The translations under genes and the position numbers were made by a program. Positions 22,262 to 33,485 of a stretch of DNA of 64,000 bases are shown here, one piece after another (the first letter of the stretch is position 1; each line of letters opens with the position of its first letter). The notes under the pieces are model-generated. The model did not search any database, was not told where the DNA came from, and saw nothing but the letters and a program-made list of their open reading frames with translations. This stretch comes from Adiantum capillus-veneris. Its lineage: Eukaryota; Streptophyta; Polypodiopsida; Polypodiales; Pteridaceae. The stretch spans positions 76,149,884-76,213,883 of the forward strand of contig CM043944.1 in the NCBI GenBank assembly GCA_014529385.2, in the 5' to 3' direction.

Positions 22262-24300
22262 ATGAGCTCCTTGGTAACAAAGAATGGATCAGTATGTTTT
22301 ACAAAACTTGAAGATTTGAAGAGGTGTGAGAGGCAATATGTGCATAATGTACAAATAGGCATGAAAAAGAGTGGGTTGCTAAAGCCTACTGAAAATGTTT
22401 TGGGTTTGTGTGAACAAGTTTCTTTTGTAGATACTATGGGTAAGCTTGATGCTATAATGAGGTCTAGTTTTCATCTTGAAAATGAAGTTGTGGAAGTTTG
22501 CTCTATGGAAATGTATCAAGTAATAGAAGCCTTTAAAGAAATCCAAACAGTTGGCCCAGAAGTCCATGTTGAAACTAAATACAAGAGTGTAGCAAAGAAG
22601 GTGAAACCAGTAGCTTCACCCTTACCACCCAACAACAGGGAAAAGATTGAGCAGGCTTCTTTACAACCAAGTTTGAGGAATCCTAAAAAGATCGGGCATA
22701 CCTTCACAAAGGAGTCTTTTCAAGAGTTGCAGATTAGTTGCGAGGAGTTTCTAACACAGGAGGAGACAAAGTGCTTCAAAGAAATGCTTTCAAAGCATGG
22801 TAAGGCTTTTGCATTTGAGCCACATGAGATAGGATGTGTTGATCCTTCTATTGTAGCTCCTATGGTGATTTTCACATTACCTCATGTGCCTTGGAATCTG
22901 CGACCTATTCCAGTTCCAAAGGCTCATTTGCCAAAGTTAGTAGAGCTACTGAATGAGAAAATCAAAATGGGAATCTTGGAGCATTCTTGTGCTCCATACT
23001 CAAATAGGTGATTTACAGTTCCAAAGAAGAATGGTTCTCTATGCTTCATCCAAGATATGCAACCACTAAAAAAAGTGACAATTAGAAATGTAGGTACAGG
23101 TCCAATTGTGGATGAATTTACAGAGGCATTTGCAGGGAGGGCAATCTACTCAATGGGGAATCTCTACTCAGGGTATGATCAATTTCAGCTTGCAATCGAA
23201 AGCAGAGACTTGAGAAACATGAGGACACCTTTGGGTTTGGTAGGGATGTGTACCTTGCCACAGGGAGCAACCAACTCGGTTGCACATATGATGAATGGGA
23301 TGAATAAAGTCTTACGTGACTTTATTACTCAAATCACAATGCCTTTCATTGATGATTTGCCTATCAAAGGATGTGAAGAAAGTGACAAAGATGAATCTTT
23401 GGATCTAGGGATGTCGCAGGTTTGTGGTAAATCACATAAATGATTGTGATAAACATTTGTCTAGGTTGGAAGAAGTGAATCTTACATTGTCAGGAAAAAA
23501 GTCTATGTTTGGTGTCAATGAAGTGCTCATTGTGGGGCACATGTGCGGGCCATATGGTAGGAAACCTTGTCCAACAAAGGTAGATGCCATCCAAAGAATG
23601 AAAGAAACATGCACTAGCATCACTGAGGTTAGAAGGTTTCTAGGAGCATGTGTGTTCTATGTTATTTGAATTCCACATTATGCACATGTAGCTGATCCTC
23701 TTTATCAGCTGCTTACAAAGAATCAAAAGTTTAAATGGACAGAAGCACATGTAAAATCCATGAAAAAGCTAAAGGAGTTGCTCCAGTCAGCAAACGACTT
23801 TGAGAAAGGTAGACTATGAGTGTCAAAGGCCAGTAATTGTGACAGTAGACATCAGTCCTACAGGGATTGGATGGGCAATAAGGCAAGATGACAAATAAGG
23901 ACACAGGTATGTGGTAAGATTTGGAGCAAAGGTACTAAGTGCTAGCCAAAGAAACTATCCACATATAAAGAGAGAGTTATGGGGTATGGTTACAGCCTTG
24001 AAAAGTGGGAAAAAGTACCTAATTGGTACATGTGTGGTTGTAGAAACAGATTGTCTACCACTTCTTGGGATGATTACAAGCTGCTCAACGCCAGACATTG
24101 CTATGTTACAGTTGATTGCCTACATTAAGTCCTTAAATCTCGAGTTTAAGCACATTGCAGGTAAAGACAATACAGTGGCAGATATGCTATCAAGGGCAAG
24201 GTATGAAGATGACTCACAAATGATTAATGAGGGAGATGATGTAGGTACAAAGTTCTATTCTATCTCTCATGTCAAAGGTAACAATGTCTGCATGACTAAT
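22262..24300 (+). pseudogene. Reverse transcriptase and RNase H of element B (direct copy)
   Basis: Fingers and palm: GCVDPSIVAPMVIFTLPHVP, then FTVPKKNGSLCFIQDMQPLK, then LYSGYDQFQLAIESRDLRNM and LPQGATNSVAHMMNGM, with catalytic box FIDDLPIKG near 23346-23372. Thumb region: VEAIQRMKETC-like segment and VRRFLGACVFYVI. RNase H starts VDISPTGIGWAI (D conserved) and ends HIAGKDNTVADMLSRA. Disruptions are a stop near 23010, a 2 bp deletion near 23406 shifting frame, TGA near 23668 and TAA near 23896. The inverted copy at 18254-19671 lacks several of these. Confidence 0.9.
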
Positions 24301-25660
24301 TCACTTGAATTTTTCTTGAAAGATATTTATGAAGGTGATTGGATTTCTATTGGAAGCTACTTAAATACTCTAACAAAAGAGGATGATTGGTCCGAACAAG
24401 AATTCAAGAGGATACACAGGAAAGCATATGGGTACTTTTTAAGGGATGGTTACTTGTGGAAGCATCCTAAAAAAAGGGGTGCTACACCACAACGGGTTAT
24501 ATGTAAAAAAGAGACTCAAGTAAAGCTCATGCAAGAGTTTCATGAGAGTCTATTGGCTGGACACAGGGGTGTGTGGGCAACCGTCTCCAAGTTGAAAGAA
24601 AACTACTGGTGGAAGGGTATGTATAAAGATGTATCTCAATTTGACAAGTTACACATGACTCTACAAATGTCCCTATATATCCACTAGCCATGCACTATAA
24701 ATGGGTTGTGGATCTAGTCACAGTGTCTTTAGGACTCTGGTAGATAAGGTACTTGGTTCTTCCACGAGAGGACCTAACTAATCAGGTTGAAGGAAGAGCT
24801 TAAGAGCCAAAACCACAGAATCTGTGTGCAAATTCCTTCTTGATGAGGTGATTTGCCGTTATGATTGTGTGGAAAAAATCACTGCAGATAGAGGTGAACT
24901 GGATGCCGAAGAAGCAAGGGAGTTCTTTTCTAGATTAGGAATCAAGCTTTCTCTTACTACAGCTTACAACCCTGAAGGCAATGGAAAGAGTGAAAGAGTG
25001 CATCCTCATATCATTAAAGCTTTGGCCAAGGCTTGCGAAGGAAGAGTTGGTGAGGGGCCAAAGCTGTTACCATATGCTTTATGGGCTGATCGTACAACAC
25101 ATAGCTCAGTAACCGGCTACATGCCTGCGGAGCTAATGTATGGTCAAAAGCCAGTGATGTCGATTGAAGATACAATTCCCACATGGAATGTACTACCTTG
25201 GCAAGAGGGGCTTAGCAGGGAAGATCTCCTTGCACTGCGTACAAGGCATCTAGAGAGAAGACCTGGAGACATTGAAGCTGTAAAAGAACGACTAAAAAAT
25301 GCAAGGTTGAAAAACAAGGACTACTTTGATAAGCAACATCGACTCAGGAGCAAATCAATTGACAAAGGTGACTGGGTTTTAGTATATGATAGTAGCCTTG
25401 ATAACCAACAGACAATCATGCGTAAGTTCTCAAAAAGATGGTTTGGACCGTATGTTGTAAAGCATGTGCATAAAAATGCTACTTACAACTTGTATGAACT
25501 AGATGGTACAGAAGTAAAGATTCCCATTGCAGGAAAAAAGATCAAAATGTTTAAGAGAAGAGGAGACAATGATCCAGAAGATGTTGATGAGGAAGAAGAG
25601 AAAACCGCAGGTAAAGATCAAAGTGAAGATGAAGCTTTGGAATCATCCAGTGAAGAATAA
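24301..25660 (+). pseudogene. Integrase of element B
   Basis: Zinc-binding H..H part: FHESLLAGHRGVWATVSKLK at about 24538-24597, but the Cys pair after YKDVSQF is altered. The core shows all three acidic residues: HYKWVVDLVT (D) near 24695, ITADRGELDA (D) near 24877, and NPEGNGKSERVHPHI (E) near 24970. A frameshift and several stops occur between the first and second. The C-terminal part (25084-25660) has LWADRTTHSSVTGYMP, a long helical ERLKNARLKNKDYFD, the beta-rich GDWVLVYDS and a final very acidic tail. No chromodomain is seen. Confidence 0.88.
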
Positions 25661-27133
25661 AGCAAGGAAGATGTACAAGAGGGCTGACCTTACAAATAAA
25701 TAATGTGGCACATACCAGAGGATGTGCAGGTTTAGAGGGGGTGGATGTCGTGCTGTGACACGTACATAGTGGGAACGCATGCTACAAGATCTATCTTGTA
25801 ATTTTTTAGATACATAATTATCTTTCCTATAATGTACATATGCATATTTAAATATAATAATAAGCCTTCTATCTCATCCTATTATTTTTCTCAAGGGTAA
25901 CCTATTCTTAATTTACCATCAGAGAATACTATGGAAAAAGCATCAATAGCTCCGCCTCTTTAACTTGGGGCAAAAAACATTGATTCTTTATTTCTACTAT
26001 CTCATTATCATCTCATACCCTAGCTAGATCCTATATCTAGGGTAAAATTCAATATATATATATTCTATGTATTTTTCATACTTTTCTTATATTTCTTTTT
26101 AAATAGCTACTAGGAGGGAATCAAATCCTAGTGGGACACTAGGTGGCATGATTTCAAAGATACACTTATTTTAATGCATTATTGCAAGCATGATTACAAA
26201 ACTTTGTCAAGGAGCAATGTCATGCTTTCATATGGCATGAGGTGTCCTTTGGAATCAAACGAAAGTCTAGGCTAAGGGGACCACAGGAAGACTTTTGCTG
26301 CCAGAAATGACCCTATTTTGATGATTTTTTTACACAAGGTTCCAATCTGAATTGGAAAACGATTTTAAAATGAAAATCGTAGCTAATGAGTTGAATTTTC
26401 TGCCCTATTTTTACTTTTTTATTTGGAACCACGGTTGAGGAGATATGATCAAAATACTGGACCCCAGTCTGCCCACATAATGCAGGGATAGCTCATTTCT
26501 AACTTTTCCAATTCCTATTAACAGTGGCTCCTCTCTTCTTGTGTAAACCCTTGGGGGTTCCCTTCACCTATAAAAGGGGACCTTTTCTTCCTTGAAAACC
26601 ACTCAAGCATTCAAGCCATTGATGAGAGGAATTCAAGAGGGAGTGAGTAGTAATGCCAAATTGTACTTAGCCATTAACATAAGCCTAAGCCTACACTTTC
26701 TCCTAGAAGGAGACTAGCCATTCTTGCAACAATTTAACCTTGGAAGATCAACTCTAATCAAAGAAGGTATTGCACTTGGCGTATCAATCAAAGTGGAGTT
26801 CTCCCCTCTTCTTCTCTCTCCATCAATAATGGTGCCAAAGGGTTTGTCAAGTAAGATGTGTTCTACATTGACGTTTTCTTGATTTCTTGTTGTTTTTTTT
26901 TTCATCTCTAATCTAACATATATATATATATATATCTAAAATCATCTCCTTAACCAAATCTATCTCTCTCACTCTTAGTAATTCATCCTCTCTACAAATT
27001 TTAGGTTCTCCTTGCTACAGGTACATCTCTCCCTGTAGTATCCTTATTGCCTATGGGCAAGAATAAAGCTTGGGAGGGAACCTTCTCATCTCTTCACTTC
27101 TCTCATATCTACATTTCTCACATAATATCTTAG

Positions 27134-27352
27134 ATGAATAATCCACATGATGATAATTTCTATCGCTTTCACTCTGTACGATCTATTAGAATTAACGTAT
27201 GGATTAGCTGTAAAATACACTTTCAACAACGTATAGTGTTTCTCTTTGGCCCAGAAAGGCTCAATGAAATACTTCTATCACCGGATCCCATTATACTACC
27301 TCTCATAGACTGTAACTTTTCTTTTGACGTAAGTGTAGTTATCTTGCTATGA
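27134..27352 (+). CDS. Small ORF U1 (72 aa) in the LTR of B; unknown function
   Basis: Begins MNNPHDDNFYRF, contains FQQRIVFLFGPERLNEILLS and DPIILPLI, and ends VVILL-stop. It is clearly related to U1 of element D (35022-35231): the same start (MNNP), core FQQR-VF-FG-ERL-EILLSPDP and the same terminal ILL-stop. It is also distantly related to U2. Its TGA overlaps the ATG of U2 (ATGA at 27349-27352). No family is recognised and no targeting or membrane signal is clear. As part of the LTR it may lie in the 5' leader of B transcripts. Confidence 0.55.
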   Translation: MNNPHDDNFYRFHSVRSIRINVWISCKIHFQQRIVFLFGPERLNEILLSPDPIILPLIDCNFSFDVSVVILL

Positions 27353-27507
27353 ACCAAGAGGATTTGTATACACAATTAATCCCAATCACTAGACAAAATA
27401 TATATATTATGGTAAGCACAAAACTACAATTCCAAAGAACAATTCGTAGCCTATTTGGTCAGCCAAGATTGAATGCCATTAACTCATCTATTAACCCCTT
27501 CATATAG
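27349..27507 (+). CDS. Small ORF U2 (52 aa) in the LTR of B; unknown function
   Basis: Starts MNQEDLYTQLIPITRQ, continues STKLQFQRTIRSLFGQPRL and INSSINPFI, then TAG 27505-27507. It aligns with U2 of D (34800-35012), which starts MNHRDLY and has STKLRFQNIIRNLLGPRRL and INASINPFI; the D version has ~18 more residues. Start and U1 stop overlap as ATGA, an arrangement compatible with termination-reinitiation. Function unknown. Confidence 0.5.
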   Translation: MNQEDLYTQLIPITRQNIYIMVSTKLQFQRTIRSLFGQPRLNAINSSINPFI

Positions 27508-27583
27508 TTTTTTGGAGTTCTCTCACAAACTCTCACAGCCATAAGCCCGGTGTTTTCCTGGCAAGACCGCAAATTTCTCGACA

Positions 27584-28067
27584 ACGTCAGAAGTCAATTG
27601 AAAGAAGTTTTACTGCAAATATAAATTGCCAAGGGAGTTCTGGATGGGGGTACAAGCTTTTATTGAAGATTAGGCTACCACCAAGAAAGGGCCTTCAACT
27701 AAAATGACAGTAGGAGAACAAGCAACTGCTCTCGGAAGACTGTTTCAGCTAGTTAGAGTTACTAGAAAAATGATGCAGCAGGAGAACCAGACTGTCCTCA
27801 ATTTTATAGAGTTTGTACCCGATTCCTTAGTCCTCCTATATGCTTTAGTAGCTAGAGAAGCTGAGCTGCCTAGGTTTTTCCCAGCACTGTATCCTCAACA
27901 TCCAGAACCAGTAGAGCAGCTCACATATTATAATATCACTTGTGATCTTCATGATTGGTATGAGAAATCTATTGCAGAATGGAAAACCTAGCAGACACTA
28001 CTCAATGATGCTCTTCCATTAAATGATCCTAGGGAACTCAAAGATGAGATACAGAGGATCAAGCTCT
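27584..28067 (+). pseudogene. ORF3 fragment 2 of element O
   Basis: Resumes O ORF3 after the ACGT duplication. 27704-27991 encodes EQATALGRLFQLVRVTRKMM, QENQTVLNFIEFVPDSLVLL and LYPQHPEPVEQLTYYNI, closely matching E ORF3 on the minus strand (52800-52560). A TAG at 27989-27991 interrupts the frame, which continues to GGATCAAGCTCT at 28067 where element D begins. In E the same frame reads straight across that point. Confidence 0.88.
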
Positions 28068-28205
28068 TGACGAAGGAAATTTGGAATGGCGGCCTCTACA
28101 ACAAAACAAACTCCATTACGCCAGAAGGGAAATGAGATGAGGGCACCACCTAGTCTTGGAAGCGTGGACTAGGACCGCTACACACACACACACACACATA
28201 CACAC

Positions 28206-28280
<75 letters not shown>

Positions 28281-29582
28281 GAGAGAGAGCTATCACTATA
28301 AATGAAGCATTAACCTTAGTGTGTGTACAAGGAATGGATAACTTCAAGCACTCCCAACACAAATAGCATGTAGATTACTCAACAACAACTCAAGAGTGAG
28401 CCAAAATCACATCAAGCACTCTCACACACACATAACTCTCTTAATTAACATAAGTAAGAGGAGGGGAGGTTACTAGCATAAAACAATTTGCACTCTAAAA
28501 TGTGCAAGAATAGAGTGAATGAATGAGATTTACGGGCTCATGATGAGTGATACAAACACTCAATGAGGCTGAGGGAGACTTGAAATTACAAAGGGGGGGG
28601 ACTCTTTATATAGGAAAGAGAGTGATTAGGAGTGAGGTTAAGATCCAAGTGCAATTTGTACAAATGAAGCTTGATTAGGGACATTCAACCAATGAAGAAG
28701 CTCCTTCCAAGTGATTTGTTGACCAATTTGCAACTAATTGGCTCCATCATCACTTGTGTTGTCTTCACTCTTTCCTCCATAGCTTGAGTCCAAGAGCTTC
28801 CTTATTTTAAAATGTAAAGAATCTACATAAAATCAATACATATCTAGTAATAATAGAAAGGGGTTGAATGAGAACTTATGAATTACAACAAGATTAAGCA
28901 TGATTTGAGAGGTGATTAGAAGAGGAATTTGTGATGGTTTTTTGAGCTTGAGAGAGAGGAGGAAGGAGGGGAGGGTGAGAAGACTAATGGCTTATTTTTA
29001 GAGAAGGACTCAATGTGGAAAAGGAAGGGTGTGTGTGTAAAGGTAGAGGGGGTGGTCTCCACCACAATTGAAAAAACTAGCGTCCGCCATTTTAGCCATA
29101 TCTCCTAGACCGTAGATGCAAAAATTATTAAAAAAATATGGTCAGAATCTCCAGCTCATCAACTACAACTTTGATGAAGACAAATTTTCTTGGATCGGAG
29201 TGGAAGTATTTTTTTAAAATCCAGCAAAATCATGTGTCTGTTTCCTTCCTTTACCAAGTCTTCCACCTGGGTCCCATCTGTTTGAATGATCATATGGCTC
29301 CAAAGCCATGATGATATGAGCCACTCATGACCCTTGAATCATGGGTGCATGGCTCCACAACCACATCATATCTTTTCTTTTCACATTTACATATTTTCCC
29401 TTCCCTTTACCACTAGGTTCTCCCTTTCACCTCCGGTGAACTAGTCAAGGAAAAATTCCCATCAAATCATTTTTTGAATTTTTCCAAGAGGTTGGTCTCA
29501 CTCTTTCTTTTATTGTAAACCTCTAGAAGCAAGGAAAACCAACAAAATATAGTAAACAAAAATTTGTGATAGGCTCGGATCA
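28068..29582 (-). repeat. D LTR1 (3' LTR of unit D1, 1515 bp)
   Basis: Plus-strand ends TGACGAAGG and GGCTCGGATCA. PPT on the minus strand next to it is TTTGGGGGGGCTA (29583-29597 region). A minus-strand TATA box, CCTATATAAAGAG, is at 28603-28615. Contains a (CA)n-(GATA)-(GA)n tract at 28180-28289, where LTR2 and LTR3 have only (GA)n. Confidence 0.93.
28180..28289. repeat. (CA)n/(GA)n compound microsatellite in D LTR1
   Basis: About 20 bp CA, then GATAGATA and ~80 bp GA with one GG interruption. It occupies the same LTR position as the GA tracts at 35936-36010 and 46352-46409. Confidence 0.95.
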
Positions 29583-29623
29583 TAGCCCCCCCAAACCAGG
29601 CTAGGGATATTTATGCCTCTAGC

Positions 29624-30847
29624 CTACTTTCTTTGATCTTGGGCTGACCTTATCCTCATGTGATAAGGCTTTAGACGCCATCCATTTGTCCTGGTCTTGT
29701 GCACTTTACCATCAATGTCTTGAAGTCTGTAAGAGCCATTTTTGAACTTTTTAGTGACCAAGAATGGGCCTTCCCATCGAAAAAGAAACTTTCTATCCTT
29801 ACGAGTGTCGAAGCGATTGTCATATCGAAGCACCAGAGATCCGTTTTTGATGTCTTTAGATGCTAGCTTTTTGTTGAAATTTTCTCTGCGCTTCTCTGCT
29901 TCTTGAGAGTAGTGGTTGATGGCTTCTTCACGATCCAATTGCAACCTCTCTAGATCCATGATCGTTTGATGTACTTTCTCCTTTTGAGAGCCTACCTGGC
30001 TACCCAATATTCGAAGACTTGTTAACTTCACTTTAATGGGCAAAAGCGCCTCCTTTCCATAAACCAAATGAAAGGGTGTGTACCCTAATGTGGTTTTGAA
30101 GGAGGTTCTATAGACCCATAGAGCTCCATTCAGGTGTTTGTCCCAATCTTGGTGTGTGGCATGTACCTGTTTGGTGAGAATTTTGCAAATGATTCCATTT
30201 ACCTTTTCCACCAAGCCATTGCACTGAGGGTAGTAAGGAGTAGAGTGTTGATGCTGAATATTTAGCTTCTGCATGAGTTCTCCTACCAAGTCTGCTCTAA
30301 ACCCTGGTCCTCTATCAGATAATATGTCAAGAGGGGTGCCAAACCGGCAACAGATGTGATCAAAGATGAACTGACTCACATCCTTAGTAGTAATTCTATT
30401 GGTCGGCATAGCCTCAGCCCATCTAGTCATGTAGTCTACTCCCATAATGATGTACTCTTTACCTGACTGAGTGCGTGGTGGATGCCCTATGGCATCAATT
30501 CCCCACTTCTTAAAGGGCCCATATACCTTTATTGGGTTCTGAGGTGCAACTATGAGGCGTCGTGGTCCTGCTTTCTGACATTCATCACATGTTTGACACC
30601 AGTATTTGACATCACGATGAAGACTTGGCCAAGTAAACCCAGCTTTTAGAACCTTTCTACTAGTGATGTCGTGTGAAAAGTATCCTCCGCACATATCATC
30701 GTGACAAGCTTTTAAAATCTCTTCAATTTCACTCTTCAAAGGCACTCTCCTAAGCACACCGTCCTTACCAAGACAATACAAGTTATCATTTACTATGCGA
30801 TACCTGGTAGCCTTCCTAGCTAACCATCGCCTTTCCCCTGCATTCAA
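29624..30847 (-). pseudogene. Integrase of D1 (407-codon open frame)
   Basis: The frame is open and holds a complete integrase. The H-H-C-C zinc module reads HDDMCGGYFSHD then CQTCDECQ. The core has all three catalytic acids: KKWGIDAIGHPP (D), DILSDRGPGF (D) and YYPQCNGLVEKVN (E). The C-terminus has FNKKLASKDIKNGSLVLRYD and a beta-rich WEGPFLVTKKFKNGSYRLQD SH3-like part, ending before the PPT. No chromodomain, as expected for non-chromovirus gypsy. It is separated from the RNase H frame by a frameshift near 30850-30910, so it is unlikely to be translated as part of a polyprotein. Confidence 0.92.
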
Positions 30848-30909
30848 GTGTTTAGGAGCCTCTCCTTGCTCCGAATGTGCATAATATCTTCTAAGTCCTC
30901 CTTGCCCCT

Positions 30910-33117
30910 CTAAAGTGGAAGTTTGATGGAAACTGCTCCTACTATTGACTCATTTAACTTCGATGATGCTAGGTGGTGTGCATCCTTGTTCTGGTCTCTT
31001 GGCACATGATGTACTTGTGCCTCCCTAAATCTCCTCATAAGAGCTTTGGCTTCTCTCATTTTAGTAGAGAGACTTGCATTTTTGCAAGCCCATGTACCTT
31101 GCATTTGCCTTACCAAAAGCATGGAGTCACCAAAAGCATTTAATCTCTCAATTGAGTTATCCAGGCACCAACAAAGGCCATGAATTAGAGCTTGATATTC
31201 TGCTTCATTGTTGGAGTGGACATCTTCTAGAGTGATCCCTTCACCATGGATCCTCTCTCCCAATGGAGATAAGATCACGATGCCTGCAGCTGCCTTATCC
31301 TTGGTTCTCTTGTATGCTCCATCAAAGTAGAGGCTATAAGCATTTACCAGAGCCTCTAGAGTTGGAGGTGGTGGAAGTTCCTTTCTCTTCAAATGGAATG
31401 ATTTTTCATAGTACTTGTTTTTTAAAATGTCGGCTAAGCATGCTCGAGTTGTTCTTTCAACCTGTATTGTATAATAAAACTCTTGAAGTCGCACCACCCA
31501 CTTTGCTATTTTGTCAGAGATTTCCATATGTTGTAGTGCATAGGGAAACATATCCTCCACAGTGATAATTACAAACCTCTTTGGCAGCAAGTATGGCCAA
31601 AATTTGGTTACCGCAAACATGAGAGCTAACACTAGCTCCTCCATCAGCGTATAGGCCTTCTCTGTGTTTTCCATGAGGCGACTAGCAAAATACACAGGCC
31701 TCATAAAGGATGTTTTTGGATGTTTTTGTAGGAGGGTAGCACCAATGGCCTCTTCTCCCACACTAGGGTTTACAAAGAATGTTTCTTCCCAACAAGGTTG
31801 GAGGATTACAGGGAGTGACCCTAACTTTTTTTTTATCTCTCTAAAATGCCCATCACTTTCTTCACTCCAAACAAGAGTCTCTTGACGAGTCAGCTGTTGT
31901 AGAGGAAATATCACTTGGGAGAGTAAGTGTATGAATCTACTGAAATATCTTAGCTTTTGCAAGAAAGAGATTAGTTGTTTGATGGAAGTTGGGGAAGGTA
32001 GATTTAGCAATGTTTCTATCTTTTCAGGATCTACCTCGATTCCATCAATGGACACTACATGAACCAATAGTGTAACCTTGCTTTTCTCAATGTGACATTT
32101 GTCCTTGTTTAGTTGTCCACCCAGCTTAGCTAAATGAGTAAATCCTTCATCAATCTTGCCGAGATGCATACTTTTGGATCTATAAATACAAAAGTCATCT
32201 ATGAAAACCCTTATGGACTTACCAAAGTAAGGTTGGAAGACCATGTTCATGAATCGTTGAAAGGTGGCTGGAGCATTGGTGAGACCAAAAGGCATGACTC
32301 GAAATGCAAAACAGCCCCATGGTGTGATGAAAGTAGTCTTTTGCTGGTCCTCATCTGCAATGCGTATTTGAAAGTAGCCGGAGTATCCATCACACACTGT
32401 GTATCGCTCATGGCCTACTACTTCATTTAGAATCTCATCTTGAAATGGGAGAGGGAAGTGGTCCCTCTTTGTTGCAGCATTTAGTGGCTTGTAATCCACG
32501 CACACTCGCCATTTACCATTCTTCTTTGGCCTCACAACTACTGGGGAGACCCATTCTGAATCTTCTACTGGGTATATGAATCCTGCTTCTAAGAGCCTCT
32601 TCACCTCGGACAACAGTGCATTTTGTTGCAGAACTCCTAATCTTCTTAGTTTTTGTACTATTGGCTTGCTCCCTTCTTTTAGATGGATATGATGCTTCAC
32701 TGCAGTGACACCTATAATGTGAGTGTAATTAGAAATAAACAATGATGCATGCTTCTTGAGAACATTTACATAACCCTCCTTTTCTTCTTCCTTTATATCC
32801 TTGGATAACATCTTCTCTAGGCTGGCATCCCACACATTCTCCATTTGGGTCCTTGGGTTGTCTTCTGATGAGGTAGTTTCCTTTATGGTGACGCCCATGA
32901 CTTCGAGAGTGCTATCACTCTCTTCACTTGAACTCTCTTCCTCGTCCATGGATGAGGAGCATCCACTTGAGCTCCACTCAACAACTGACGTCTCTAGTTC
33001 AAGGTTCTCTTGTCGCCCATTCTTCAAGTTATAAACCACCTTCCGACTATGGCCACCCACGCGAGGCCTCAACTCCAAGTCTCCTGTTGCCCAATCTTGC
33101 CTAGCTCCTAAACCCAT
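30910..33117 (-). pseudogene. Reverse transcriptase, RNase H and second RNase H of D1 (735-codon open frame)
   Basis: Order: acidic linker with SSSMDEEESSSEES, RT fingers (SEWVSPVVVRPKKNGKWRV), palm ([32 protein letters not shown]), catalytic FIDDFCIY, thumb and connection, first RNase H (FVNPSVGEEAIGATLLQ, where the usual D-x-S motif is NPS, so a key Asp appears lost), then a second RNase H: LYFDGAYKRTKDKAAAGIVI (D), HSNNEAEYQALIHG (E), NAFGDSMLLVRQ (D) and PRDQNKDAHHLASSKL. The second has the four-acid layout of an archaeal-type RNase H, known in the Tat lineage. The frame ends at TAA before IN because of a frameshift. Confidence 0.92.
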
Positions 33118-33194
33118 GAGCCAAGGGCGTCCTAAAATAAGGAGTATCCTTCTCCCTTTACTGGCATCACATAAGCATCAACCTCTGTAGTGAT

Positions 33195-33473
33195 TCAAAA
33201 AACAGAAACTCTCAAGGCTTTCACTACACCCACACAAGTGACAGAGACATTATCGGCCATTTTTGCCCTAAAGTTTGATGATTCCATTACCTCTAAACCC
33301 AATTGATGCATTAGCTTTTCTGTCATGACACAAACCTCTGCTCCACTGTCAATGTAAGTTGTTGGAATCCATTGTCCCTTGATTTGAGCCTCCACCAAAG
33401 GCACTATATCCTTGAGACCATATGATTTGATTACACTTACTAGCTTACTTCGCTTTGCCCTCGTGCTCACCAT
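33195..33473 (-). pseudogene. Aspartic protease of D1
   Basis: 92-codon frame with KGQWIPTTYIDSGAEVCVMT, giving an intact D-S-G-A active site, then LGLEVMESSNFRAKMADN. It is in the same frame as the upstream gag pieces and stops just inside the flap region (TGA near 33195). The ILGRPWL-like end continues in another frame up to 33117. Cleaves Gag-Pol; this copy is frameshifted. Confidence 0.85.
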
Positions 33474-33485
33474 TTTTGACCATTG

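Larger units (their letters stand above)
18123..27583 (+). mobile_element. Divergent Ty3/gypsy element B with a rearranged 5' LTR
   Basis: Inserted in O ORF3 with ACGT directly on both sides (18119-18122 and 27584-27587). Plus-strand order is remnant 5' LTR, PBS, gag (19850-20926), linker (21072-21551), protease, RT, RNase H, integrase (to 25660), PPT and an intact-length 3' LTR (25746-27583). The pol sequence differs from the other elements here and resembles the gypsy group I associate with fungi and some plants (see findings). Stops and frameshifts occur in gag, RT and IN. Confidence 0.88.
25746..27583 (+). repeat. 3' LTR of element B (1838 bp)
   Basis: Preceded by the PPT AGAGGGGGTGGA (25734-25745), starts TGTCGTGCTG and ends TTTCTCGACA. 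A TATA box, TATAAAAGG, is at 26569-26577. A (TA)8 tract lies near 26918-26935. Two small ORFs, U1 and U2, occupy 27134-27507, which is unusual for an LTR. Confidence 0.9.

Noticed and set aside
27134-27507. U1/U2 as chance open frames in AT-rich LTR DNA
   Set aside because: Protein-level similarity to D leader ORFs, including start, core and stop position, is too specific; however translation itself remains unproven.
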